Below, one piece after another: positions 24,890 through 35,611 of a stretch of 64,000 nt of DNA. The notes below the pieces were generated by a model. It searched no databases. It saw nothing but the letters and a program-made list of their open reading frames with translations, and was not told where the DNA came from. The position numbers and the translations under genes were made by a program. The stretch comes from Myotis daubentonii. Lineage: Eukaryota > Chordata > Mammalia > Chiroptera > Vespertilionidae. Every line of letters begins with the position of its first letter. Position 1 is the stretch's first letter. Location: assembly GCF_963259705.1 (NCBI RefSeq), contig NC_081851.1, positions 17,892,145 to 17,956,144 of the forward strand, written 5' to 3'.

Positions 24890-26105
24890 CACTACCCAGC
24901 CTATCTACATACAACCACCCACATGCTCTAATTCTGGGCCTGGCCCGCTCACTTCCTTCTCTGAGACCTTCCTCCATCAGTCTGCCCACCTTTCCCCTCC
25001 AGCGTGAGAACATTCAGTCTCCAGGCCCCGACTTCCCATTCATTCTTGCACCCCCACTGCCGACACTGCTGACCCCACAGGCCACCTCGACCATTCCATC
25101 TCAGGTGACAGCTCTAAAGCCGCTGACCATGGACTCCTCTCTCTCATGGTCTCCACCTCCCTGACGATTTCTTTTCCAACTCCTTTCCCCTCACTGCCCT
25201 CCCAGTGTCCTCAGCCTCCTTCTCGTTCTCGCCTCACTCTTCCTAGATAATTGTGTCCAATTTCACGGCTGTCACCAGCAGCTGTATGATGATAACTCCC
25301 AAATCTTTCTTTCTGTCCTAACCTCCTTCCTAAATGCCATTTTCATGCAGCAAACTTTCTGCAGGCAATTTCACCTGGATGGCCCACAGGCACTTCAAAG
25401 GTAACATATTGAAATCCAAACACTTTCTTTCCCCACTCAGCTTGTTCCTCCTCCTCCTCCTCCTCCTCCTCCTCCTCCTCCTCCTCCTCCTCCTCCTATA
25501 CTCCCTACCTCATCCCACAAGTTGAATAGTCTAAAAGCATCTTTGCCCCATTATCACCTCTCATTCCCCCCACCCTGTCAATCAGCAAGTTCTGCAAATG
25601 TCATCCCCTAAACACTTCTCTAACCCTTCCCCTCCTCTCCATCCTCACTGGCCTGGGCTAAGCACCATCAATCCCTGACTGACCTTCTGATCCCCCAGTC
25701 ACCAGATTCATTCATATAAAACGCCTTCTAGAAATAATAAAATGCAAATGCGACCATTGTGTCCATCTGCTCAGAGCCCTCAATAGCAGGCCATCACCTA
25801 CTAGGAAATGTGCAAGCTCCTTGGAATGCCATGCAGGGCTCTCTAAGGCCTAGCCCCTGGCCTCCATCTCCCTAACTCATTTTCTGTCCCTTCCTACCGC
25901 TAATGCTCCAGACCTGCACTTACCCGTGTCACTGCTATTGTTCACAACATGCTTATTTTTTCACCAGTTTGCCTTTGCTGACATTATTTCACCTACCACA
26001 CCCACCCTGCTCTCTGCCTTATTCTAATCCATCCTTTAAAACTCAAATAGAAGTTACTTCCTCCAAGAACTCTTCCCTAAAACTCCATACTGGGTAGAGT
26101 ACCCT
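24890..26105. other. Unassigned CT-rich intronic sequence with possible old L2 remnant
   Basis: Pyrimidine-rich DNA. The block ACTCAAATAGAAGTTACTTC CTCCAAGAAC near 26038-26068 resembles an antisense L2 3' end. Contains the CTC microsatellite listed separately. No gene recognised. Confidence 0.4.
25446..25497. repeat. (CCT)n microsatellite
   Basis: About 17 uninterrupted CCT triplets; a Leu-run in one short open frame is an artefact. Confidence 0.97.
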
Positions 26106-26259
26106 TTTATGTACTCATTAGGACTCCCTATTAGAGCATGTAAAAACTCTACAGGGAGTATCTGAAATAATCTGTTACAGGCTAAAGTATAAATACATCA
26201 AGAACTAGAAAGGTGGTCTATTCACCTCTGTCTGGCTCAATTAATAGTTGTTTATCTCA

Positions 26260-26444
26260 TCCGACTGGCATGGCTCAGTGGTTGAGCATTGACCGATCAA
26301 CCAGGAGGTCACAATTTGATTCCCAGTCAGGGCACATGCAGGAGACAGCCAATCAATGATTCTCTCTCATCATTGATGTTTCTATCCCTTTCTCCCTCTC
26401 CCTTCCTCTCTCTGAAATCAATGAAAACTTATTTTTTTTTAAAA
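26260..26444 (+). mobile_element. Ves SINE
   Basis: GACTGGCATGGCTCAGTGGT, TTGATTCCCAGTCAGGGCAC and TCTGAAATCAATGAAAACTT. A 17-bp target duplication with one mismatch (AATAGTTGTTTATCTCA / AATAGTTGTTCATCTCA) flanks it. Confidence 0.93.
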
Positions 26445-26870
26445 AATAGTTGTTCATCTCAGCTTAGAAACTTATAAATCTAGAGGAAGGAAATTACAAA
26501 GAGCAGCTTAAAGCATCAGTACTATTTTACATTATTAGATATAATATTTTAGGATTTTAAATACTGCTTTTGTCCTACTGAAGGGTAAGAGTAAGGAAAA
26601 GAATAGAATTTAATTTATGTAACTTATTATCTACCTAAATATTAGAACCTAAAGTATTATACTTTCTTTTTTTAGACTAAATATTTAATTTTCATACTCA
26701 GAACTTATTAACTTAGCCTTGAAGTTTCATTCAAGTTGAAGGACGGGGGAAGGAAGGGTGGCTAGGTAGTAGGTAAAATTCACTGGCTTCCCCATAGAAG
26801 ACTTTTCTCAGGTATTCTGCACATCCTAAAAGATTAAACTCTATGTTATTAAAAGACAAACACTCTAAAG

Positions 26871-27082
26871 CAGTGGTTCTCAACCTTCTGGCCCTTTAAA
26901 TACAGTTCCTCATGTTGTGACCCAACCATAAAATTATTTCCGTTGCTACTTCATAACTGTAATGTTGCTACTGTTATGAATCGTAATGTAAATATCTGAT
27001 ATGCAGGATGGTCTTAGGCGACCCCTGTGAAAGGGTTGTTCGACCGCCAAAGGGGTCGCGACCCACGGGCTGAGAACCGCTG
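26871..27082 (-). mobile_element. SPIN non-autonomous hAT (212-bp short form)
   Basis: Ends CAGTGGTTCTCAACC and GGCTGAGAACCGCTG; interior has TCATAACTGTAATGTTGC, GATATGCAGGATGGTCTTAG and GGGGTCGCGACCCACGGGC. A perfect 8-bp duplication, CTCTAAAG, lies at 26863-26870 and 27083-27090. It lacks the central segment of the longer copy at 32509-32818. Confidence 0.95.
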
Positions 27083-27323
27083 CTCTAAAGGACAGCCCTA
27101 AAAGGTGTAGTTCTCAGAAGAGGCCATGCCATGTTCTGGGGAAGGACCTATCTTCAATGAAAGAAACAAGTAGGAGAGTCCATGTGGCACCAGCTGAGCA
27201 GCCGAAAGACTCAGCAGGCTCTGCACACACCTGGCTGAGCCCCAAGCACCCAAGCAGATGATCAGTGGTGCTCAGGCACAGCGTGAATTTCACCTATGTC
27301 ACCCTAATGGTCAGGGCCTAACC

Positions 27324-27536
27324 CAGGGGTGGGCAAACTTTTTGACTCGAGGGCCACAATGGGTTCTTAAACTGGACCAGAGGGCCGGAACAAAAGCATG
27401 GATGGAGTGTTCGTGTGAACTAATATAAATTCAAAGTAAACATCATTACATAAAAGGGTACGGTCTTTTTTTTTTTAGTTTTATTCATTTCAAACAGGCA
27501 GGATCCGGCCCGCGGGCCGTAGCTTGCCCACAGCTG
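27324..27536. mobile_element. Non-autonomous hAT element (GTGGGCAAACT-type TIR), 213 bp
   Basis: Starts CAGGGGTGGGCAAACTTTTT and ends GTAGCTTGCCCACAGCTG. A perfect 8-bp target duplication, GCCTAACC, is at 27316-27323 and 27537-27544. Interior TTAAACTGGACCAGAGGGCC and GGATCCGGCCCGCGGGCCG are shared with the copy at 880-1093. Confidence 0.93.
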
Positions 27537-27588
27537 GCCTAACCTGAGCCCTGACGACAAAGGCCAGGCTAAAGCCGTCCTCCTAGAC

Positions 27589-27998
27589 CAGTGGTCAGCA
27601 AACTCATTAGTCAACAGAGCCAAACATCAACAGTACGACGATTGAAATTTCTTTTGAGAGCCTAATTTTTTAAACTTAAACTATAGAGGTAGGTACGTTG
27701 TTATTAACCTACCTATATAATTTAAGTCCTGTTGATATTTGGCGCCTCCCCCGCGCTGCATATCCCGCAGCCCGCCTGCCCAGCGTCTCCTGTCGCCCGA
27801 CCGACCGACACCCCCCACTTCTTCTAACGTCACTTCTTCAAAATAGACTCGCCCAGGCTGAAAACCGACTTCTGAGCCTGGGCCACGAAGTTTCAATTGC
27901 ACTGTACGGGCGCCCGCACGGGGTATTTTGTGGAAGAGCCACACTCAAGGGGCCAAAGAGCCGCGTGTGGCTTGTGAGCCGAGGTTTGTCGACCACCG
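27589..27998. mobile_element. Long non-autonomous hAT (GGTCAGCAAAC-type TIR) with foldback and GC-rich filler
   Basis: Ends CAGTGGTCAGCAAACTCATT and GGTTTGTCGACCACCG; perfect TCCTAGAC duplications at 27581-27588 and 27999-28006. The left arm continues into an inverted copy of itself (about 27700-27742, reading back to CTGTTGATATTTGG), then about 180 bp of GC-rich sequence absent from the 212-bp relative at 6726-6937. The 169-aa open frame starting inside (27698-28207) runs past the element's end and shows no known domain. Confidence 0.88.
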
Positions 27999-28006
27999 TC
28001 CTAGAC

Positions 28007-28871
28007 AGTTACCCAGCTAGAGTTCAACTGGTATACCACCGTAAAGTAGTAAATCATTTGATTTTGCATCAAACAGAGAAGGCTATTTCATATGGTGGCT
28101 CTCTGGAGTTGTGTGGTCTTCCCTTTTCTGCTGATGCTGTGGTCTATGACAGACGGCTCATATATTTTGCTCAGAGGGTCTCTAGAGCTATCCGTGCCAA
28201 CAGGTGAATCCACCATGGCTACAACTACTTCGGTAAAGTGCAGAGTCCACGGTCAGTAAAGACGCCTGCCTCTCAGCCTGAGGTACAGTCCTCAGCTCCA
28301 CCTCAGCAGCTCCGAGGAAGGAACCAACGGGCTCCCTGCCACGGAATACAGTTGGCATGAAAAGGAGCAGGGAGCAGGGAGCAGGGAGCAGGGAGCAGGG
28401 AGCAGGGAGCAGGGAGCAGGCAGGGCCATGCTGGCTGCTGTCTTCTCAGCCAGGGCCGAAAGCCTGAGCAACGTAACCCAAGTGCAGCATTTACCTGACC
28501 ATCATCAGTTGTTGTTTCATAAGGAACAAAAAGGGATTTATTTTCCTGAGGACCCACCTGAGCAAACTGCTGCCCTGAGTGAGTCCTCTACCCACCCCCC
28601 CACCCCCAAGAGTTGTCCAAATCACCTGGCTACTCATCTTTGTACCATACACTGATATCCAATAAAATGTTTTCTCCAATGTGAGGAAAATGCATGAATC
28701 TGATGACATTAGTACAAACCAAAGCAACAGCCGCACATTATTTTCTTCACTGTGAGCCCAACCTTTCTCCATTCTTAGGGGAATAGTCTCCCTCTCTCCT
28801 CCCAATCTGAAGAAAAGTTACATCGGTGGAACATAACATTGCATAGCATAAGAAATGGCTAAATATAATTA
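28007..28871. other. Unassigned intronic sequence
   Basis: No gene recognised. Holds the 7-bp microsatellite listed separately. Confidence 0.5.
28364..28420. repeat. (GGAGCAG)n 7-bp microsatellite
   Basis: Eight near-perfect tandem copies of GGAGCAG. Confidence 0.96.
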
Positions 28872-28877
28872 GATAAC

Positions 28878-29590
28878 TGCCGGGAGCCGGTCCATCCTTG
28901 CTGTTTCAAGGGACCTGGCATATATGGCGTACGGTTCTTAATATGTTTGCTCACCTTCTTGGGGCTGTGTTTTAACCAAGGTCACCTCTCCGAGAAAGGT
29001 TGAATCCCCAGGTAGGGATTTTCCCCTGAAGTTAGGGAGGGAATAAAACCCCTCAACTAAGTGCCAGGCGGGTAATTAATCCCTTTAACTACGAACAATC
29101 ATGCTTAAACTACATAATCTTTTCTCCCTGGAATGGAGATAAGAAACGCCCTAACCTTTGTAATAGAGATTGATAGGATTGAATCAACTGGTATAAATAC
29201 AGTTGTAACAAGACAGAAAGACTCTGAACTTAGAAGAGAATCAAGAAGACAGAACCTACACGGATCCTAGAGACAGAAGAACTTCGCTGGAGAGAGCATG
29301 CCAGAGGATCCTGGAGAGGGACTGGCCTCGGAGCCTGGAGGCGGAGCCTGGCGAGAGAGCATGGCAGGGGATCCTGGACTGAACCTGACTGTGGAGATTG
29401 GCAGGACAGCCTGACTACAACCTGGTGACTGAACCTGACTGGAGTACCTGTACAGAACCTGGCTGGAGACCCTGACAAGCGAACCCGGCTATGATGATCA
29501 ACTGAACGCTATCTCTGTATCGTTCCTTCTTCGCCGACTCCGTCCACACCTTTGGGGAACCCCTGGACCTGCTGGGGTCGGACCCCGGCA
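28878..29590 (+). repeat. 5' LTR of provirus (713 bp)
   Basis: Begins TGCCGGGAGCCGG and ends GACCCCGGCA, with the TG...CA boundaries of retroviral LTRs. A TATAAA box is at 29192-29197 and an AATAAA at 29042-29047. It carries an 87-bp segment, bounded by CCTGG direct repeats (29334 and 29421), that is missing from the 3' LTR. Confidence 0.95.
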
Positions 29591-29592
29591 TC

Positions 29593-29610
29593 TGGCGCCC
29601 GAATAGGGAC
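29593..29610 (+). promoter_or_regulatory. Primer-binding site, tRNA-Lys3 type
   Basis: Two bases after the 5' LTR lies TGGCGCCCGAATAGGGAC, which differs at one base from the tRNA-Lys3 (UUU) complement used by several betaretroviruses and lentiviruses. Confidence 0.88.
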
Positions 29611-29611
29611 C

Positions 29612-29935
29612 CCTAGGTAAGCGCCCCACACTCGGGACGGATCAGACTCCACCGTAGGAAGAGGGTGGATAGTCTTCGCCGACTCCGTTCACACCTTTGG
29701 GAACCCCTGGAACAGGATTCCCTTAGGTAAGCCGCCCCATTGAGAACCTCCACACTCGGGACGGATCAGACTCCACCGTAGGAAGAGGGTGGATAGTCTT
29801 CGCCGACTCCGTCCACACCTTTGGGAACCCCTGGAACAGGATTCCCATAGGTAAGCCGCCCCATTGAGAACCCCACACTCGGGACGGATAGGACTCCACC
29901 AGGGTGCTACAGACCCCCCTATAGAGGATAAATAG
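29612..29935 (+). repeat. Tandemly repeated proviral leader (about 125 bp, 2-3 copies)
   Basis: CACACTCGGGACGGAT recurs at about 29627, 29752 and 29875. Each unit also contains a U5-like CTTCGCCGACTCCG and ends in a donor-like AGGTAAG (about 29615, 29725 and 29851). Probably a duplication of U5-leader sequence with most of the primer site lost in the extra copies. Confidence 0.88.
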
Positions 29936-30413
29936 GGTAAGAAGGTGGATAGTACAGAACTTAGATTGAGAAGATGTGCCATACTGAGTCCAAAGAAAGA
30001 AGACTCTGTATTGATCTTTAGATTAAGAAGATGTGCCATACTGAGTCTAAAGAAAAAAGACTCCGTATTGATCTTTTAACATATATGCTTGTTAGCAGAG
30101 GAATTAAGGTTACTCCCAGTCAGACAGAACATTTTATACAAGAAATACGTCCATGCTTTTCTGAGGAAGGAAAGGTGCCGGAAAGGTAAATGTAGAGGCA
30201 TGGGAGAAGGTAGGCCCAAGGAGCCTTATCCTTAACCCCACTGCAGCCTTTCCACCCCGGGAAAGTGCAGGATTGGCAAGCTCTCCCTGGGGTGATAGAT
30301 CAGGACTCAGGTAATAGCAGAAAGCGCCAATCCTACTCTTAAAATGGATACAAGAGAGCGTTTCAGGTTTTTCTTTTTAATGCTTGCTTTTAAAAAATAA
30401 AAAAGGGGGAATT

Positions 30414-31039
30414 TGCCGGGAGCCGGTCCATCCTTGCTGTTTCAAGGGACCTGGCATATATGGCGTACGGTTCTTAATATGTTTGCTCACCTTCTTGGGG
30501 CTGTGTTTTAACCAAGGTCACCTCTCCGAGAAAGGTTGAATCCCCAGGTAGGGATTTTCCCCTGAAGTTAGGGAGGGAATAAAACCCCTCAACTAAGTGC
30601 CAGGCGGGTAATTAATCCCTTTAACTACGAACAATCATGCTTAAACTACATAATCTTTTCTCCCTGGAATGGAGATAAGAAACGCCCTAACCTTTGTAAT
30701 AGAGATTGATAGGATTGAATCAACTGGTATAAATACAGTTGTAACAAGACAGAAAGACTCTGAACTTAGAAGAGAATCAAGAAGACAGAACCTACACGGA
30801 TCCTAGAGACAGAAGAACTTCGCTGGAGAGAGCATGCCAGAGGATCCTGGAGAGGGACTGGCCTCGGAGCCTGGTGACTGAACCTGACTGGAGTACCTGT
30901 ACAGAACCTGGCTGGAGACCCTGACAAGCGAACCCGGCTATGATGATCAACTGAACGCTATCTCTGTATCGTTCCTTCTTCGCCGACTCCGTCCACACCT
31001 TTGGGGAACCCCTGGACCTGCTGGGGTTGGACCCCGGCA
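30414..31039 (+). repeat. 3' LTR of provirus (626 bp)
   Basis: Identical by eye to the 5' LTR except for the 87-bp deletion and one substitution near the 3' end (C at 29579, T at 31028). Confidence 0.95.
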
Positions 31040-31045
31040 GATAAC

Positions 31046-32500
31046 ATATTGGATTATGATGTATAAGGCAATATTATGGCCACCGGAAGCACAAATGAGA
31101 AGTACTGCCCCAAACAATGGGCTGAAAACTACTGCCGGTACTTCCTCTGTGGGTCACCTGTGCCCCACGGCTGCAAGCTTTGAATCGGTCACCAGTGTTC
31201 CTGAAAAGTCAGCTGTCTTCAAACCTGAAAGAGCCACAGTTGTTTAAACCAAGTCTGGCTTTCTCTTATTAGCAACGGTCTTCTCTGCCCATCTCAGAGC
31301 ATGGAAGTGTGTGTATGATGTGATGTGCGTGTGTGCGCACACCCATGCACACATACAAACCCTCATTAAGAAGATAAAGTAAATAAACTTCCTGCCAATC
31401 TCACAGCACATTCAAAGTCAATTGTGCTATATTTGCTCACATAATCAGTCCTGTCTGCACATATTTTTCTAATGGAATAAGATTGAAAATTAAACGCGAA
31501 ACTGCAGCTCAGTCTGACCATCTGGTGGACTTAAGGCACTGTGGTAGGGCTGAGGAGAGGGTGCCTGGCAGGCTGGGGATGGAAGGTCCCATCTGAGGTG
31601 CCTGACCCTTGCCATTGGTCCCACTTGGCGCTGAGTTGTGATTTTCCCTAGGACAGGGGGAAAGTTGCAATTTGCTGCTACGGCCACAGGGTAGTGCAGT
31701 AATTCTGCAAGTAGCTGCCCCCACACATACACCAATGTCAGGTCCCCCACCGCCCCCTCCTTCCCCACCCTCCAGTCCCTCCCAAAGAGAGAATGGCTGG
31801 GAGAGAACGCAGACATTTGGCCTGAGTCCTGGGCACCTACAGGAGCTATGGTGAGACTCCTGACAAATCGAGAAGTGTCTGTAAGGCTATCCGTTACTCA
31901 GCATTCCCTCCTGACGCAGAAGGAAGCAGCCTTTGAAGGACTGACAAGAACTGCCACGCTGTAAAAGTGATTGGCCTATTTATCACAAACTTGGTTCATT
32001 TAGGTTTTTATTTCCTGCTATATCCCCACTAGGATACAATTAACCACCCCCTCACTCATCAGAAATATCAGAAAGACTCCCAAAAATAAATGCTGCATCT
32101 AAATGTAACCTCCTGGCATTATGGAATGATAATGTTATTATACAAAGCCGCCCCACAATAAAGAGGAAAAAATAAAGTATTTTGAAAGATCTTCTTTGCA
32201 AAGGCATTTATATCCCTTTAGTTCTTGCTACTCAAAGTTAGGTCTGTGGACCAGAGGTATTACCTGGGAGCTGATCAGAAATGCAGAATCAGAGCCAGTA
32301 TGTTACCGAGATCCCTACGCTACCTGGATGCACAGCCATGTTTGGGAGACACTGGCCTAGTGAGTATACTGACCTACTTACTCAAACCAGTTTTCTAAAC
32401 CCTGGGTCTCTTCTTCCTCAGAATATACTTTATAGAAAAACAAATATATTTTGAAATTTGAAAACAAAAACAGGTTCTTACCCAGAACTGATGATGATCC
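31046..32500. other. Unassigned intronic sequence
   Basis: No gene or repeat recognised apart from a loose TG/CA-rich patch near 31305-31360. Confidence 0.5.
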
Positions 32501-32508
32501 ACTAGAGC

Positions 32509-32818
32509 AGTGGTTCTCAACCTTCCTAATGCCGCGACCCTTTAATACAGCTCCTCATGTTGTGGTGACCCCCAACCATAAAATTATTTTCGTTGCTACT
32601 TCATAACTGTAATTTTGCTACTGTTATGAATCGTAATGTAAACATCTGATATGCAGGGTGTATTTTCATTGTTACAAATTGAACATAATTAAAGCATAGT
32701 GATTCATCACAAAAACAATATGTGATTATATATGCGTTTTCCGATGGTCTTAGGCGACCCCTGTGAAAGGGTCGTTCGACCCCCAAAGGGGTCGCGACCC
32801 ACAGGTTGAGAACCGCTG
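32509..32818 (-). mobile_element. SPIN non-autonomous hAT (310-bp long form)
   Basis: Ends CAGTGGTTCTCAACC and GGTTGAGAACCGCTG with the internal AATTGAACATAATTAAAGCA and ACAATATGTGATTATATATG segment that the short SPIN copies lack. Flanks CACTAGAG (32501-32508) and TTCTAGAG (32819-32826) match at six of eight bases. Confidence 0.95.
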
Positions 32819-32826
32819 TTCTAGAG

Positions 32827-33944
32827 TAAAGCCCTTTTCTAGCTAAACCGCCAGGTAACTAATTAACATTTCAATGAACATTGACAGAAAATCTGTTCTG
32901 TCACTTCATAACTCAGGTAAACAGCACAGGTGTGACAAGAAAAACTTAAGTAAGACAGACTCACATTATGGCACTCTAGAGGATTTTTGAAAACCAATTT
33001 CCTGTCCATAAAAAGGAAAACAATTTTTCAGCATCAAGGTAAGCGCATAACTCGAAACTGAGTTGCTATGTTAGTGTGGTTGCCAAATTACAGACATTGT
33101 GTTTACCTCAGCCAACAGTGAACCTGCTGGGCAGAAATTCCGTGAAGAAGTTTTGAGTACCCTCTGCCTTTCTCCACGCGTACGTGGAGAAATTACAAAG
33201 GGGAAAAGACACAAGTGCACACAATGAATGACTTCTGTAGAATTTTGAAAGCGGGAAGACTCTCGGAGATAACTCATTACTGCTGGTCCACTTACCCAGG
33301 AATCTCTTTCCAAAAGTTCCTGGCAGGGGGTCCACAGTCTCCTAGAGACAGCCAACTGTGACCTCTAAAACCGAGGTGTCACCTCCCTTTTAGGTACTGT
33401 CACACCCACTGATCTTCCTTGTGCCCTTGAGCAACCCAACTCCTTCAATCAGTCTGAGGCCCCCCCAGGTGTTAAGTTTCCATAGGCTCACCCCATTTAG
33501 TATCTTGGGTGGTGTGGTATCCTCCTATCCTGGTAGAACTGTATTTTGTTTCTATTGAAACTGAATTATGATTAGCCTGACATAATTTAATGAGACCCAC
33601 AGTGCCGGATGAAGTCATTTGATGTAATGGGTAGTAATTCAATACATTCTCAGTGAAACATCAAAGATTATGTAATGGTTAATATATCTACATATGTTAG
33701 TAGTACAGCCATAAGCAAGGGCATATTTGTCTGCTAGACTATGACATACAATGAAGGAGAACCACCCATCTCTCCTTAAAAACATTCCTGGGTCCCACTG
33801 CCAGGGAGAGAAAGAACTCCACCGCATGGTGACCGGACCCAATGTGGCCTTTCTGTATCTTCCTTTGTTTATGATAAAGAGGTGTTTTTTAGTGAAGCAA
33901 AGGGCATAACAGAACTACATTTGGCCTTCACGAAGCAATTGACG
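32827..33944. other. Unassigned intronic sequence
   Basis: No gene or clear repeat recognised. Confidence 0.5.
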
Positions 33945-34085
33945 CTTTTATTACTTAACATCACAACCCTATGAGGTAGGCCAGCATAAGTGCTGTCATT
34001 TTAAAAGTGATTAAACCACGACTGAGAATAGGAAATGAGAAAAATCATGAGCTGCCCAGGGCCAAAAAGAAAGCAAGGCTGGAGC
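33945..34085 (+). mobile_element. MIR SINE, diverged
   Basis: ACATCACAACCCTATGAGGT AGG, a degraded 'gaaactgag' block and GAGCTGCCCAGGGCC fit MIR order. Confidence 0.6.
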
Positions 34086-34650
34086 CAGTTGAATTCAGAA
34101 ACCTCAATTAAATTCCCAAACAAAAGGGAACAGGCAACACTGAATATAAGTTGTATGGATTTCACTTTGAAATAAAACAAGGAAACATGATGTTAGCCTT
34201 AAGTGATATTAAAATTGCCTTTTATGGCTTTGATTTTGCCATTTAGGCTTTATTCACAAATAAAGAGAATTTAAACAGGCAAATTTTAGATTACAAACTC
34301 CATTTACACACACACAAAATTTTGCATTCTATTTTAAGAGATTAATTTTTTTTCCTAATTTGACCGTTACTATAATCAAGATTATGCCAAAGGGCCTTTG
34401 GTTCAAGTTGCTAAACCTAAAGTGTCATTGATTCGACCTTCTCTAGTTCAGAGGGACATTCTCCCAAAATAGAGTCCTAGCATTTTATAACCCTCCTACA
34501 TTTTCACAAGAGAATCTGGAACACAGGAAAGAGTCATCATCTCCCCACGCAGGACTCATCCTTAGCGTCATCAAAAGGCATTTGGTTAAAACCCATCTGT
34601 ATATCCAACAGGCAGTCTCCGTTATCCTGGCAGCCCTGCGTGCCACTCCC

Positions 34651-34652
<2 letters not shown>
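34086..34652. other. Unassigned intronic sequence
   Basis: No gene or clear repeat recognised. Confidence 0.5.

Positions 34653-34692
<40 letters not shown>
34653..34692. repeat. (CA)n microsatellite
   Basis: About 20 CA units following CCCC. Confidence 0.97.
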
Positions 34693-34700
<8 letters not shown>

Positions 34701-34882
34701 CCTGGCTTGTTCCAAACCACACCACCTTTGGCGCTGGGTGGATACAGCACTCAGCTCCTTGACCCCCTCACTTCACTGCTTCCCATCCACATATCCCTGC
34801 CTCCTCCATGCTGGCCACCTGCCCCTTCAAGGCTGCAGCCCACAGGCCCAAAGCCTGGAAGCCACTCTTCTTGGATATACAC

Positions 34883-34985
34883 AGGGATGGGCAAAAGTAG
34901 GTTTACAGTTGTGAGTCCATGAAACACAGTGTTTATTCTTGTATTATGTATTTCCCAAATGAACAACTTCTGCCCACTTCCTGTA
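34883..34985. mobile_element. Probable mariner-type MITE
   Basis: Left end GGATGGGCAAAAGTAGGTTT ACAG, interior ACACAGTGTTTATTCTTGTA, and degraded right end GAACAACTTCTGCCCAC, which is roughly the reverse of the left. This resembles short bat mariner elements; the right end is decayed and no clean TA duplication is visible. Confidence 0.6.
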
Positions 34986-35030
34986 TTCAGGCCACACATA
35001 CTGAAATCCTTTCCTGCGCCCTGGGCCTCT

Positions 35031-35047
35031 GGGGGGGGGGGGGGGGG
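35031..35047. repeat. 17-base G homopolymer
   Basis: Uninterrupted G run, likely length-variable and error-prone. Confidence 0.9.
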
Positions 35048-35135
35048 ATTCCTCAGCCAATTAGAGTACCGCAGCCAATCAATCACACCACCACTTCTAG
35101 CCAATGAGAGTGCCGCCCACTGCAGGGGTCTAGAT

Positions 35136-35611
35136 CAGTGATTTTTCACTTGTGTGCCATAAGAGTGTTTAAAACACGCAATACCTGACTATTTAGTCAG
35201 GGGCACTGACCTCTTTCCCCTTAGATCAGCGGTTCTCAACCTGTGGGTCGAGACCCCTTTGGCAGTCGAACCACCCTTTCACAGGGGTCGCCTAAGACCA
35301 TCCTGCATATCAGATATTTACATGACGATTCATAACAGTAGCAACATTACAGTTATGAAGTAGCAACGAAAATAATTTTATGGTTGGGTCACAACATGAG
35401 GAACTGTATTTAAAGGGCCAGAAGGTTGAGAACCACTGCCTTAGATGGTCAAATAAAAGAATGACAACACCCAACACAATACAGCCGTCTGAGGTGAATG
35501 AATCAAAATTCTACCTATTTTTTGTCAGATCAGCAAAAAATACGTATTTTGGTGTGCCGCGGAATTTTAGTATTTTGTGTGCTATGAGTTGAAAAAGGTT
35601 GAAAATCACTG
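35136..35611. mobile_element. Non-autonomous hAT interrupted by a SPIN element
   Basis: Starts CAGTGATTTTTCACTTGTGT and ends GGTTGAAAATCACTG, with matching ends GTGCC...GGTGTGCCGCGG. Flanks GTCTAGAT and CTCTAGAC are an imperfect 8-bp duplication. Removing the SPIN copy and one of its target duplications leaves about 256 bp. Confidence 0.85.
35227..35438 (+). mobile_element. SPIN non-autonomous hAT (212-bp short form), nested
   Basis: Ends CAGCGGTTCTCAACC and GGTTGAGAACCACTG; perfect CCTTAGAT duplications at 35219-35226 and 35439-35446. Sits inside another hAT (35136-35611), so it arrived later. Confidence 0.95.

Larger units (their letters stand above)
28878..31039 (+). mobile_element. Internally deleted class II (betaretrovirus-like) endogenous provirus
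   Basis: Two near-identical LTRs flank about 0.82 kb of interior, and the whole element sits between 6-bp duplications GATAAC (28872-28877, 31040-31045), the usual size for this class. A primer-binding site for tRNA-Lys3 follows the 5' LTR, and a purine tract (AAAAAAGGGGGAA) precedes the 3' LTR, fixing plus orientation, antisense to AFF3. The interior is a repeated leader plus a short stretch (about 29970-30190) that could encode the start of a gag matrix region before a stop. No pol or env remains, so it cannot encode virus proteins and would have depended on a helper. Confidence 0.93.

Noticed and set aside
27698..28207. 169-codon plus-strand frame
   Set aside because: Starts inside a hAT element, crosses its end and target duplication, and continues into unique DNA. 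No known domain.
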